A stretch of DNA of 42,176 bases from JBEKHI01 sp050012355 (GCA_050012355.1 JBEKHI010000016.1:1-42176), one strand, 5' to 3'; shown: positions 7,798 through 15,945, counted from the stretch's first letter. Translations and numbers: made by a program. Notes: generated by a model from the sequence alone, not told the origin.

Positions 7798-8342
7798 TCG
7801 GCACCATCACCGGCCGAGGCGAAGCTCAGGAGGAGGGGAGTCCGCCGCTGGTAGACGCCGGCCTGGTATAGGTACTTGGTGTCAGCGCCTCGAGGCCTAA
7901 GGACCGCGCCGGCTGCTCTGTCCCGGGCGATCTCGAGCTTGCGCGGGCCGAGCGCGGCCAGGATCCGTCGGCCGGCCGGGACCGGCGGGTCGCCTTGGTC
8001 GAGCTGGTCCAGGTAGTCGTTCAGCGGTCCTAGCGGCCAGGGGACCTGCGGCCCGCCGAGCCCGGCAATGAAGCGGCCGGGGGCGCGGGCCTGCAGGTCA
8101 GCGTAGAGCTGGATGACTTCGCCGGGTCCGTAGACGTCCACCGGGATGATGCCCGGGATGACCGGCACCGCCGTGGTGGCCCGGACGACCTCGGTGATCC
8201 GGCTCAGGCTATCGATCTGCCCGCCGCGCAGCCAGATCGCGGAGTACCCGAGCTCTTCCAGCTCGGCCGCCTCAGCTAGATGCCCTCCGTCGGCCGAGAC
8301 CTGCACCGCTATCCCGATAGGCCCTAGATCAAGCTCGCTCAT
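7560..8342 (-). pseudogene. F420-dependent LLM oxidoreductase, C-terminally truncated
   Basis: Residues 1-143 are a good LLM oxidoreductase N-terminus: MSELDLGPIGIAVQ, ELEELGYSAIWLRGG, VRATTAVPVIPGIIPVD, APGRFIAGLGG, ILAALGPRKLEIARDRAAGA. After about 7913 the family sequence stops and the frame runs through unrelated DNA, then antisense through the alpha/beta hydrolase 3' end to a stop at 7560. Roughly half of a normal 280-residue barrel is missing. The start and promoter region look intact: GGGAGGG precedes the ATG, and a MerR-type promoter lies upstream. The break lies next to the hydrolase gene, which is broken at its other end. Confidence 0.7.
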
Positions 8343-8369
8343 AGCAGCCCTCCCGTTCGCCTGCTCATG

Positions 8370-8400
8370 AGGCTAGAACCTGAAGCATGCTTTAGGTCAA
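8370..8400 (-). promoter_or_regulatory. MerR-type promoter (19-bp spacer) upstream of the truncated LLM gene
   Basis: On the minus strand, -35 TTGACC (8400-8395), a 19-nt spacer and -10 TAGCCT (8375-8370). The spacer contains a near-perfect palindrome, CCTAAAGCATGCTTCAGG (8396-8379). Over-long 19-bp spacers with central dyads are the hallmark of MerR/SoxR-activated promoters. Which MerR protein acts here is unknown; the neighbouring TipA-like regulator has a different dyad at its own promoter. Confidence 0.65.
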
Positions 8401-8425
8401 GCCGGTGACCCGGACCGGCATCGGC

Positions 8426-9187
8426 TCAGCTCAGTCGTGTGTCGGCGTATGCGGCCATCGCGTCACGCTGGTACTCGGCTAGGCCGACAGCGATCTCGTC
8501 GTAGGCCGACTTGAACCGGGGATCGTCGATGTAGGTCTGACCTAGCCCCTTGTACGCAGCCGCTGTGGGCGTCCAGAACTGGCACACGCCCCGGTAGTGG
8601 GCGTCGACCTCGGCCAGGGTGTTTGGGTGGTCGGGCGGTGAGCCCGCGACCATAAGCTCAGCCATCCGGATCATCTGCGCGGTGATCTCGCGTTGCATGC
8701 GCTCGTGATCCTGTGAAGTGAGTGTGGCCACGAACTGCTGGGACTGCTCCCACTGAGCCGGCCAACGCTCGCGGGCCTCCGCGTCATACTGCGAGGGGTC
8801 GAAGCCCTCAAACAGGTTCTCCGGCTTGCTGATCTTCGGCATGTCGCCGCCGTCCTTCCTCTCCTCCAGTTCAGCGATGGTGCGCTCGACTGTCCTCGCC
8901 AAGGCGGCGAGCCGGTCCCGTTCCGCCAGCAGCCGCTTGTGGTGCGCGCGTAGCGCCGTTGCCTCGTCGGCCTGATGGTCCAAGACGCTGGCGATCTCCG
9001 CCAGCCCCAGACCCAGTTCCCGCAGCAGGAGGATCTGCTGCAAGCGCAGCAGGTCGTCTTCCTCGTAGTGGCGATAGCCGTTGCTGGCGATCCACGTCGG
9101 CGGCAGCAAGCCGATCTGGTCGTAGTGCCGCAGAGTCCGGGACGTGACCCCGGACATCCGGGCCACCTCCGCGATCGACCAAGCCAT
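8426..9187 (-). CDS. MerR family regulator with TipAS-like effector domain
   Basis: 253 residues. The N-terminal MerR winged HTH is WSIAEVARMSGVTSRTLRHY then NGYRHYEEDDLLRLQQI. A coiled-coil dimer helix covers residues about 75-112, followed by a TipAS-type domain (MPKISKPENLFEGFDPSQYD to the end). In TipA the second domain covalently traps thiopeptides through a Cys in HTCLGEMY. The equivalent segment here is YKGLGQTY, without that Cys; the only nearby Cys lies earlier (RGVCQFW). Met116 (8842) is preceded by AGGAAGGA at a plausible distance, so a separate short effector-only protein could be made as in tipA. A MerR-type promoter with a palindrome lies directly upstream, indicating autoactivation. 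Confidence 0.88.
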   Translation of the reverse strand: MAWSIAEVARMSGVTSRTLRHYDQIGLLPPTWIASNGYRHYEEDDLLRLQQILLLRELGLGLAEIASVLDHQADEATALRAHHKRLLAERDRLAALARTVERTIAELEERKDGGDMPKISKPENLFEGFDPSQYDAEARERWPAQWEQSQQFVATLTSQDHERMQREITAQMIRMAELMVAGSPPDHPNTLAEVDAHYRGVCQFWTPTAAAYKGLGQTYIDDPRFKSAYDEIAVGLAEYQRDAMAAYADTRLS

Positions 9188-9232
9188 GACCGCCTCCCAT
9201 CAGCTGGGCCGGTTTGCCCGGCCTCATCAACG

Positions 9233-9263
9233 ACGGTAGAAGTTGACGCAACGGAAAGGTCAA
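9233..9263 (-). promoter_or_regulatory. Autoregulated MerR-type promoter of the tipA-like gene
   Basis: On the minus strand, -35 TTGACC (9263-9258), exactly 19 nt, then -10 TACCGT (9238-9233). An inverted repeat TTGAC-N11-GTCAA spans 9263-9243, within the spacer and -35. This layout is typical of MerR-activated promoters. The transcript would start about 40 nt before the ATG at 9187. Confidence 0.7.
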
Positions 9264-9410
9264 GTGCGACCCGGACCACTGCTAACAGGAAGGATAAGTG
9301 TCGTTCCAGGTGCACTTTTCTTTCCCGCTATTTCGGGTGAAGCGGGCGCGGTTGCGAGGATCCCGGGAGGTTGAGTAGCGGCCTTAGTTACTGACGAGTA
9401 GCATGTAGGT

Positions 9411-10595
9411 ATGCGGGCACGAGATGTGGTCTTCGTAGACGGTGTGCGGACGCCGTTCGGCAAAGCCGGACCTAAAGGTATTTATGCTGAGACACGGGCA
9501 GACGACCTGGTAGTCCGGGTCATCCGCGAGCTGCTCAAGCGCAATCCGGGCATACCGCCGGAGCGTATCGGTGAGGTCGCCGTCGCCGCGACCACCCAGA
9601 TCGGTGACCAGGGCCTGACGATCGGCCGCAGCGCCGCCGTCCTGGCCGGGCTGCCTAAGAGCGTCCCTGGATTCGCCATCGACCGGATGTGCGCGGGTGC
9701 CATGACGGCGGTCACGACCGTGTCCGGCACCGTGGCCCTGGGAGCGGCGGACATCGCGATCGCCGGCGGTGTCGAGCACATGGGACACCACCCCATGGGT
9801 GAGGGCGTCGATCCCAACCCCCGGTTCATCTCCGAGAAGATCGTGGACACCTCCGCCCTGGTCATGGGCCAGACCGCGGAGAACCTGCACGACCGGTTCC
9901 CGGAGATCACCCGTCAGCGAGCCGACGCCTACGCGCTGGGCAGCCAGCGTAAGGTCGCCGCCGCGTATCAGGCGGGCAAGATCCAGCCTGGCCTGGTCTC
10001 GATGGCGATCCGCTCGGCGGAGAAGGGCTGGGGCCTGGCCACCACCGACGAACCGCCGCGGCCGGAAACCACCCTGGAGGGGCTGGCCGGGCTGAAGACC
10101 CCGTTCCGCCCGCACGGCCGGGTGACCGCGGGCAACGCGGCCGGGCTGAACGACGGGGCGACCGGCTGCGTCATCGCCGCCGAGGAGACCGCCGCCGAAC
10201 TCGGCCTCGACGCCAAGATGCGTCTGGTCGACTTTTCCTTCGCGGGCGTCGACCCCGAGGTGATGGGCATCGGCCCGGTCCCCGCGACCGAGAAGCTGCT
10301 GGCCAGGAACAACCTGACCATGGATGACATCGGGCTGATCGAGATCAACGAGGCGTTCGCTGTCCAGGTGCTCGCCTTCCTCGATCATTTCAAGATCGAC
10401 GACGAGGACCCCCGGGTGAACCCGTGGGGCGGGGCCATCGCGCTCGGCCATCCGCTGGCCTCCAGCGGCGTGCGGCTGATGATCCAGCTCGCCGCCGAAC
10501 TCGCGGAGCACCCCGAGGTCCGCTACGGGCTGACCACGATGTGCGTGGGCATGGGCATGGGCGGAACAGTGCTGTGGGAGCGGGTGGACGCATGA
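9411..10595 (+). CDS. fadA: Acetyl-CoA acyltransferase (thiolase)
   Basis: A 394-residue type-I thiolase that cleaves 3-ketoacyl-CoA in beta-oxidation. The nucleophilic Cys is in DRMCAGAMTA (Cys94). The other catalytic motifs are NEAFAVQ, GGAIALGHPLASSG (His) and the C-terminal CVGMGMGG (acid/base Cys). The ATG at 9411 has no ribosome site. TAGCAT ends 6 nt upstream of it, which fits a leaderless mRNA, although no good -35 is seen. Its stop overlaps the start of the fadB-type gene by 4 nt (ATGA), so the two are translationally coupled and probably form an alpha/beta trifunctional-type complex. The gene is divergent from the tipA-like regulator, but no shared operator is obvious on this side. 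Confidence 0.93.
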   Translation: MRARDVVFVDGVRTPFGKAGPKGIYAETRADDLVVRVIRELLKRNPGIPPERIGEVAVAATTQIGDQGLTIGRSAAVLAGLPKSVPGFAIDRMCAGAMTAVTTVSGTVALGAADIAIAGGVEHMGHHPMGEGVDPNPRFISEKIVDTSALVMGQTAENLHDRFPEITRQRADAYALGSQRKVAAAYQAGKIQPGLVSMAIRSAEKGWGLATTDEPPRPETTLEGLAGLKTPFRPHGRVTAGNAAGLNDGATGCVIAAEETAAELGLDAKMRLVDFSFAGVDPEVMGIGPVPATEKLLARNNLTMDDIGLIEINEAFAVQVLAFLDHFKIDDEDPRVNPWGGAIALGHPLASSGVRLMIQLAAELAEHPEVRYGLTTMCVGMGMGGTVLWERVDA

Positions 10596-12649
10596 CCTCG
10601 GTAACTGACATCTTCCCCGACGAGGTAGTCACCAAGGCTCACGTCAGGGACGTCGAAACCAGCGCGGGCACGATCGCGCTCATCACGCTGGACAATGGGT
10701 ACGACCACACCAGGCCCAACACGTTCGGCCCGGCCAGCCTGCTTGAGCTGGACAAGGCGCTGGACTCCGTCGCCGGCCGCACCGACCTCGCGGCCGTCGC
10801 GATCACCGGCAAGCCGTTCATCTTCGCGGCGGGCGCCGACCTGACCGGCGCCGCCCTGGTGCGGGACCGCGAGACGGCGCTGGCCATCGCGCGGCTCGGC
10901 CACCAGGTGTTCCGCCGGCTGGGCGAGCTGCCGGTCCCGAGCTTCGGGTTCGTCAACGGCGCGGCGCTGGGCGGCGGGCTCGAGGTCGCGTTGCACTGCA
11001 CTTACCGGACCATCTCCTCGGGCATCCCGGCGATCGCGCTGCCGGAGGGCGCGCTGGGCCTCGTGCCCGGCTGGGGCGGCGCCTATCTGCTGCCGCGGCT
11101 GATCGGCCCGGCGAACGCGTTCAAGGTGATCATCGAGAATCCGCTCAGCCAGAACCGGATGCTGCGCGGCCCGCAGGCCTTTGAGCTCGGGATCGCGGAC
11201 GTCATGTTCGAGCCCGCCGACTTCCTTGAGGAGTCACTGGGCTGGGCGGCGGGGGTCCTGGACGGCAGCATCGTCGTGGAGCGCGCCGATCACGGTGACG
11301 ACGACTGGGACGCGGCGGTAAACGCGGCCAGGTTCTTCGCCGACGGCAAGCTGCACGGAGCCGCGCCGGCCCCCTACAAGGCCATCGATCTGGTCGCCGG
11401 TGCCAAGACCCGCACCCGTGACGAGGCGTTCGCCGCCGAAGACGACGCACTGGCTGATTTGCTGCTCAGCGGCGAATTCCACGCCAGCGTCTACGCTTTT
11501 GAACTTGTTCAAAAGCGGGCACGCAAGCCTGCCGGGGCACCGGACAAGGCACTCGCGCGGCCGGTCACGAAGGTTGGGATCATCGGCGCCGGGCTGATGG
11601 CCGCCCAGATCGGGCTGCTGTTCGCCCGCAGGCTCAAGGTGCCCGTTCTGCTCACCGACCTTGACGAGGAGCGGGTGCGGCACGGCGTCGGGTACGCGCA
11701 CAGCGAGATCGCCAAGCTCGCGGCCAAGGGGCGGATCTCCGCCGATGAGGCGTCGCGGCTCACCGCGCTGGTCACCGGGTCAGTGTCCAAGGACGGGTTC
11801 GCCGACGCGGACTGGGTCATCGAGGCCGTCTTCGAGAACCTGGACGTCAAGCGCAAGGTGTTCGCCGAGGCCGAGGCGATCGTCAGCCCAGAGTGCGTGC
11901 TGGCCACCAACACGTCCTCGCTGTCGGTGTCCGCCATGGCCGAGGGCCTCAAGCACCCTGAGCGGGTCGTCGGCTTCCACTTCTTCAACCCGGTCGCGGT
12001 GCTGCCGCTGGTCGAGGTGGTGCGAGGCACCGCCACCGACGACGCCTCGCTCGCCACCGCCCTGGAAGTCGGCAAGCAGCTCAGGAAGAACTGCGTGATC
12101 GTCAAGGACGAGCCGGCCTTCGTCGTGAACCGGCTGCTCACCAGGTTCCTCGGCGAGATCACCGGCTCGGTCGACGAGGGCACGCCATTCGAGGTCGCCG
12201 AACACGCGGCTGACCCCCTCGGCCTGCCGATGCCGCCGTTCCTGCTGCTTCAGCTCGTCGGTCCGGCGATCGCCCTGCACGTCGCGGAGACCCTGCATAC
12301 CGCGTACCCCGACCGGTTCGCCGTCTCGCCGAAGCTACAAGCCCTGGTCGAGGCGGGAAAGACGAGCGTGTACGGGCCGGACTTCGCGGTGGACCCGGAG
12401 GTCGCCAAGCTGCTCGAGGGCGGGGATAACCCGTCGACGGGGGAGCAGGTGCTGCAGCGCGCCCTTGAGGGCCTGGCCGAGGAGATCCGGCTGATGCTCG
12501 ACGAAGGAGTCGTCGCCGCGCCCGAGGACATCGACCTGTGCATGATCCTCGGCGCCGGCTGGCCGTTCCACCTCGGTGGCATCACCCCGTACCTGGACCG
12601 CTCCGGCGTGTCGGAGAAGGTCACCGGCGCCCCCTTCCGTACCGCCTGA
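10592..12649 (+). CDS. fadB: 3-hydroxyacyl-CoA dehydrogenase / enoyl-CoA hydratase fusion
   Basis: A 685-residue bifunctional beta-oxidation protein. The N-terminal crotonase domain (about residues 15-200) shows the oxyanion-hole segments GKPFIFAAGADLTGA and NGAALGGGLEVALHC and the LPEGALGLVPGWGGAYLLPR helix. The NAD-binding 3-hydroxyacyl-CoA dehydrogenase domain starts near residue 325 with KVGIIGAGLMAAQIGLLFA, then NTSSLSV and the catalytic-His segment GFHFFNPVAVLPLVEVV. The C-terminal helical domain follows (EPAFVVNRLLTRF). It hydrates enoyl-CoA and oxidises the hydroxyacyl-CoA for the thiolase encoded just upstream. A strong hairpin follows the stop. Confidence 0.93.
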   Translation: MTSVTDIFPDEVVTKAHVRDVETSAGTIALITLDNGYDHTRPNTFGPASLLELDKALDSVAGRTDLAAVAITGKPFIFAAGADLTGAALVRDRETALAIARLGHQVFRRLGELPVPSFGFVNGAALGGGLEVALHCTYRTISSGIPAIALPEGALGLVPGWGGAYLLPRLIGPANAFKVIIENPLSQNRMLRGPQAFELGIADVMFEPADFLEESLGWAAGVLDGSIVVERADHGDDDWDAAVNAARFFADGKLHGAAPAPYKAIDLVAGAKTRTRDEAFAAEDDALADLLLSGEFHASVYAFELVQKRARKPAGAPDKALARPVTKVGIIGAGLMAAQIGLLFARRLKVPVLLTDLDEERVRHGVGYAHSEIAKLAAKGRISADEASRLTALVTGSVSKDGFADADWVIEAVFENLDVKRKVFAEAEAIVSPECVLATNTSSLSVSAMAEGLKHPERVVGFHFFNPVAVLPLVEVVRGTATDDASLATALEVGKQLRKNCVIVKDEPAFVVNRLLTRFLGEITGSVDEGTPFEVAEHAADPLGLPMPPFLLLQLVGPAIALHVAETLHTAYPDRFAVSPKLQALVEAGKTSVYGPDFAVDPEVAKLLEGGDNPSTGEQVLQRALEGLAEEIRLMLDEGVVAAPEDIDLCMILGAGWPFHLGGITPYLDRSGVSEKVTGAPFRTA

Positions 12650-12659
12650 CAAGGCAAGC

Positions 12660-12688
12660 TCCGGGGCCCGTGCGTCACGGGCCCCGGA
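12660..12688. terminator. Rho-independent-type terminator hairpin after fadB
   Basis: A perfect 13-bp stem TCCGGGGCCCGTG / CACGGGCCCCGGA with a 3-nt CGT loop, followed by CTTCTT. It starts 11 nt after the fadB stop. It could also act on the opposite strand, which carries the LysR remnant. Confidence 0.8.
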
Positions 12689-12693
12689 CTTCT

Positions 12694-12947
12694 TAGCGCA
12701 GCGTCTGGCTGATCATGTCGCGCAGCCAGCGCTGCGCGTTGTCGTTGTCCAGCCGGGGGTGCCAGGACATCGAAGACCCGCCGCAGCACCGCGCCGGACA
12801 GGACCGAGATCGTGTAGTCGGTGCCGGCCAGCCGGAACGCCTGGGCCGCGGTCGCCGGATCGAACGCCTCGCCGGAGAAGACATGCTCGAGCCGGGGCAG
12901 CGTGTGCTGCAACTCGGCCTGAATGCGTTCGGCGCGTGGTGACCTGA
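12694..12947 (-). pseudogene. LysR-type regulator remnant with internal deletion
   Basis: One minus-strand frame gives SPRAERIQAELQHTLPRLEH followed by VFSGEAFDPATAAQAF and RLAGTDYTISVLSGAVLRRV, the linker and first effector strand of a LysR regulator of the NodD/SyrM type. At about 12772 the frame changes to MSWHPRLDNDNAQRWLRDMI then SQTLR and stop, which is the conserved C-terminus of the same family. The intervening effector-domain residues (well over 100) are deleted, and the N-terminal HTH is absent: the sequence upstream of the remnant is the palindromic repeat at 12950-13003. This is a clear two-part gene relic. Confidence 0.75.
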
Positions 12948-12949
12948 GG

Positions 12950-13003
12950 CCCATCGATGTCCCATCGCTGGGCCTCCAGCGCCAGCGATGGGACATCGAT
13001 GGG
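12950..13003. repeat. Palindromic repeat, locus A (22-bp perfect inverted pair)
   Basis: Arms 12950-12971 and 12982-13003 are perfect reverse complements of 22 nt around a 10-nt spacer; the arm ends ...GTCCCATCGCTGG. The arm shares the core TCGATGKCCCAYCGCTGG with the arms at 24836-24860/25211-25235 and 31321-31373. It abuts the broken end of the LysR remnant. See the findings for the family. Confidence 0.8.
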
Positions 13004-13128
13004 GTCGCCAACCGCCGACAAGTCCGATATGACGGATATTTCGGGCGCAGGGCGGCGGGCGCGGCGGGGCCGGGCCGGGGCCCGGCGGGGGTGCGGCGAC
13101 GGCCACCGCGGCGGTGGCCGCGGACCGG
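13004..13128. other. GC-rich intergenic stretch
   Basis: Between the palindrome and the DUF427 stop lies about 125 nt of low-complexity G/C sequence with no supported gene. It contains the hairpin annotated at 13100-13120. Confidence 0.6.
13100..13120 (-). terminator. Hairpin downstream of the DUF427 gene
   Basis: CGGCCACCGC and GCGGTGGCCG form a near-continuous inverted repeat starting 9 nt after the DUF427 stop on the minus strand. There is no U tract, as is common for actinomycete terminators. Function inferred from position. Confidence 0.45.
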
Positions 13129-13497
13129 TTACTTGGTGGTGATCGATACCCGGTCGGGGTAGAAGGCGACGTAGCCGGCGATCTCGGCTACGGCGTCATA
13201 CGGCGTGATGTAGGTCCACACCGCGTCGGTGATCTCGCCCTCGGGACCGGCCACGCTGTAATAGCTCGCGTCACCCTTGTACGGGCAGTAGGTCTGCGTC
13301 TGGCTGGGCCGCAGCACCGCCTCATCGACGTCGGCGAGCGGCACGTAGTAGGCCGGGGGATAACTGGCCTCACGCAGCACCAGTGCCTTGGCGGTGTCCG
13401 CCACCACGGTCGAGCCCGCGCTCACCACGACGCGGACGTCGGCGGGCTCGACGGTGATCGGGTGGTCCGGCCCGGGGATCAGCTGCTTGCGCTCCAC
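13129..13497 (-). CDS. DUF427 domain protein
   Basis: 122 residues covering one DUF427 domain. Landmarks are HPITVEPADVRVVVSAGSTV, YPPAYYVPLADVD, TYCPYKGDASYYSV and YPDRVSI. The family is a small beta-rich fold of unknown biochemical role, common in actinobacteria. The ATG at 13497 is followed by a typical family start (ERKQLIPGPDHPITVE). The gene lies 70 nt downstream of the NAD(P)-binding gene on the same strand and may share its transcript. Confidence 0.9.
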   Translation of the reverse strand: MERKQLIPGPDHPITVEPADVRVVVSAGSTVVADTAKALVLREASYPPAYYVPLADVDEAVLRPSQTQTYCPYKGDASYYSVAGPEGEITDAVWTYITPYDAVAEIAGYVAFYPDRVSITTK

Positions 13498-13567
13498 GGC
13501 AGGCTCCTGTCTGATATGTCGGCGTTTCCCGCTTCAACCAACGATGGCGCTCCGGTATTCTCCCGAG

Positions 13568-14215
13568 TCAGTACGCGACGCTGAATCTGACCCGCCGGTG
13601 TGCCAGTTGCTCGATCTCGTCGATGAACGCCTTCCCGTAGTCGGCGCCGGAAATGAACGAGGTCCCGTTCGCGTCGCCGATCAGAACGTCGCCGCCGACC
13701 CGGTACTGGCCAGTGTACTCACCCGGGTTGTACGACCCGAAGCCCGCGGCCGGGCTCACGTAGAACCAGTCGACATCGGCCGGGGTCTGCCCGAGCGCGG
13801 TCAGCACGTCGGCCTGACCCAGCGCCTCGCCCTTGTGCGCGTCCGGGAAATCGGGCATGTCGACGACCCGCGGGCCGCCCTCGGTGACCAGCAGCGAGCC
13901 GGCCCCGCCGACCACTCCCAGCCGCGTCGAGTGCGCGGCCGCCGAGGCGGTGAGGGAGGGGATCGCGTCCACCAGCCGCACGCCGTCCTGCGCCCCGGCC
14001 CGCACGGCGACGACCAGCACGTCGGCCTCGGCCGCCAGCTGGTCGACGAACGCGGGGTCGTGGATGTTCCCGGTCCGCTGGATCAGGTCTGGCCTGTCCG
14101 GAGTGCCGGAATCCTTCCGGCTGGCCGAGATCACCAGGTGACCCCGCCGCAGCGCCTCTTCCTTAATGTGACCGCCGGCGTAACCGGTGCCGCCGAAGAT
14201 GGCGATCGTCGCCAC
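13568..14215 (-). CDS. NAD(P)-binding oxidoreductase (atypical SDR, NmrA/YwnB-like)
   Basis: 215 residues. The N-terminal Rossmann motif is IAIFGGTGYAGGHI (GGTGxxG), then RGHLVISASR and the NIHDPAFV acidic switch. The C-terminal half has VDWFYVSPAAGFG and SGADYGKAFIDEIE, typical of single-domain NAD(P)H-binding proteins that often act as quinone or flavin reductases or redox sensors. The catalytic YxxxK of classical SDRs is absent, as expected for this subgroup. It lies upstream of DUF427 on the same strand. The substrate is unknown. Confidence 0.88.
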   Translation of the reverse strand: MATIAIFGGTGYAGGHIKEEALRRGHLVISASRKDSGTPDRPDLIQRTGNIHDPAFVDQLAAEADVLVVAVRAGAQDGVRLVDAIPSLTASAAAHSTRLGVVGGAGSLLVTEGGPRVVDMPDFPDAHKGEALGQADVLTALGQTPADVDWFYVSPAAGFGSYNPGEYTGQYRVGGDVLIGDANGTSFISGADYGKAFIDEIEQLAHRRVRFSVAY

Positions 14216-14266
14216 GAGTCCCTCCCGATGTTCCCAGCCTCACGAATATGCCTACATTACCGATCG

Positions 14267-14929
14267 CTAGTACCTGATAGCGATCTCGAGCCCGGCCGGG
14301 TCATAGTCCGGTGGGTCCGGCAGCGTAACCGCCGATCCGTCGGCGATCCTGGCCGCGCTCCACGCTACCGCCGCGGCGTCGATCGTATCGGTGTCCCGCG
14401 CGTCGGCGGGCAGGACTATCCCCGCCGTCTCCAGCAGCGACAGCCGCAGTTCCCGCCCGGCCGGGACGTGCTTGCTGAACGACAGCACCCCGCCCGCCAT
14501 GGCCGCGAACGACAGTTCGGGATGCACCTCCAGCAGCCCCAGCCGCGACCGGTGCTCGTTCGCGTCGAGCAGCTTCGCGCGCAGCCCCCAGGCCTGCGCG
14601 CTGAGTCCCTGCCCGGTGAGCTGGCGGCAGAGCCGGTTCGCCTCCTGATAGGACGCGCACGACCACACCGGCCGCGGCGCGATCGCGAACACCGACGACC
14701 GCCGCGGCCCAAGCCTCGCCCGCGCCGCGCCGTCGCACCCACGCCCCCACCCACCTCCCCTACCCCCTTCATTTGCGAACCCGAGCGGCATGTCTATCCC
14801 GGTCACGCCCGGTCCGCGCGCCATCGTAGCCAACGACGAATAACTACATATGCCATCAAAACGGCGGTCGCGAAGTGTCACGGCCACCCACCCGCCCCGG
14901 CGCGCGTCCAGCCCGGTGGCAACGCTCAC
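14267..14929 (-). CDS. DUF429 family protein
   Basis: About 220 residues. The DUF429 pattern is visible: GLDARRGGWVAVTL at the N-terminus (RNase H-like first strand), GIDMPLGFA, then RRSSVFAIAPRPVW, a central helix (LSAQAWGLRAKLLDANEH), LLEVHPELSFAAMAG, and DTIDAAAVAWSAARI near the end. These conserved acidic positions (D in GLDA, E in EVHPE, D in DAAAVAW) resemble a nuclease-like active site; the family's activity is unproven. The open frame extends 123 codons further upstream, but that part overlaps the divergent methyltransferase. GTG 14929 just before the first strand is my choice, with no clear ribosome site. Confidence 0.82.
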   Translation of the reverse strand: MSVATGLDARRGGWVAVTLRDRRFDGICSYSSLATMARGPGVTGIDMPLGFANEGGRGGGWGRGCDGAARARLGPRRSSVFAIAPRPVWSCASYQEANRLCRQLTGQGLSAQAWGLRAKLLDANEHRSRLGLLEVHPELSFAAMAGGVLSFSKHVPAGRELRLSLLETAGIVLPADARDTDTIDAAAVAWSAARIADGSAVTLPDPPDYDPAGLEIAIRY

Positions 14930-15045
14930 CGGAACATTGTCGCACCGGCTGAGCTCCCGCGACACGCCCGACCGGCAGTGGGATGGCGCGCGGGACAACG
15001 CGGGGCGTACGCTGTGGTCCCGTTGGACATGGGGACGAGGCACGT

Positions 15046-15855
15046 ATGACGGATGCTTTCGCGCGAACGAGACGTATCGACTCCAGGACGCCGAACGTCG
15101 CGCGAGTCTGGAACTACCTGATAGGCGGCAAGGACAACTTCGCCGCGGACCGGAAGGCCGCTGACGGGCTCGTCGCGGCCGCTCCGGTGATGGGTGTGGT
15201 CGCGCCCGCGACGCGGGCGTTCCTGCAGCGCGCGGTCCGTTTCCTGGCCGCCGAGGCTGGTCTGCGGCAGTTCCTCGACGTAGGAACCGGGCTGCCAACC
15301 GAGAACAACACGCACGAAGTGGCGCAGTCGGTCGCGCCGGAATCCCGGATTGTCTACGTGGACAACGATCCCGTCGTGCTGAGCCACGCCCGGGCGCTGC
15401 TGACGTCCGCGCCGGAAGGCTTCACCGGCTACATCGACGCCGACGCGAGGGAACCGGAGAAGATCATCGCGGAGGCGGCCGAGACGCTGGACTTCGGCGC
15501 TCCGGTGGGCATCGTCATGGTGGACATCCTGAACTTCATCGACGACACCGGCGAGGCGGCCTCGGTCATCTCGGCGCTGATGAGCGCCGTGGCTCCCGGC
15601 AGCTACCTGGTGGCCATGCAGCCCGCCAGCGACCTGGATCCGGAACTGCTCGGCGCCCAGCGCTGGTGGAATCAGGTGGCGGCGGTACCGGTCGCGCTGC
15701 GCTCGCGCGCCGAGACGATGAGTTTCTTTACCGGCCTGGAACTGATCGAGCCTGGGCTGGTCACGGTGCCTGAATGGCGTCCGGGTGAGGCCGATCAGGA
15801 TTACGGCAAGAGACTGCCGCTGTACGCCGCCGTAGCGCGCAAGCCCGAGGGTTGA
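15046..15855 (+). CDS. SAM-dependent methyltransferase, DUF574/SAV2177 family
   Basis: 269 residues. The family signature is strong: RVWNYLIGGKDNFAADRKAA at the N-terminus, FLDVGTGLPTENNTHE as the SAM-binding motif I, IVYVDNDPVVLSHARALL as motif II, and GFTGYIDADAREPEKII. It is an actinomycete-specific, multi-copy methyltransferase group of unknown substrate. The ATG at 15046 is preceded by GACGAGG. A short hairpin AGCCC/GGGCT follows the stop. It is divergent from the DUF429 gene. Confidence 0.92.
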   Translation: MTDAFARTRRIDSRTPNVARVWNYLIGGKDNFAADRKAADGLVAAAPVMGVVAPATRAFLQRAVRFLAAEAGLRQFLDVGTGLPTENNTHEVAQSVAPESRIVYVDNDPVVLSHARALLTSAPEGFTGYIDADAREPEKIIAEAAETLDFGAPVGIVMVDILNFIDDTGEAASVISALMSAVAPGSYLVAMQPASDLDPELLGAQRWWNQVAAVPVALRSRAETMSFFTGLELIEPGLVTVPEWRPGEADQDYGKRLPLYAAVARKPEG

Positions 15856-15945
15856 GCCCACAGAACGGGCTAAACGTGGTATTTGTCCCATTATAACCAT
15901 CGTGCTCCCCGAAACACGGGAAGCGATGTCCCGTAGGATCAGGGC

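Noticed and set aside
13388..15049. 553-codon open frame on the plus strand
   Set aside because: Antisense shadow of the NAD(P)-binding and DUF429 genes; low-complexity Arg/Pro sequence, typical of high-GC shadows.
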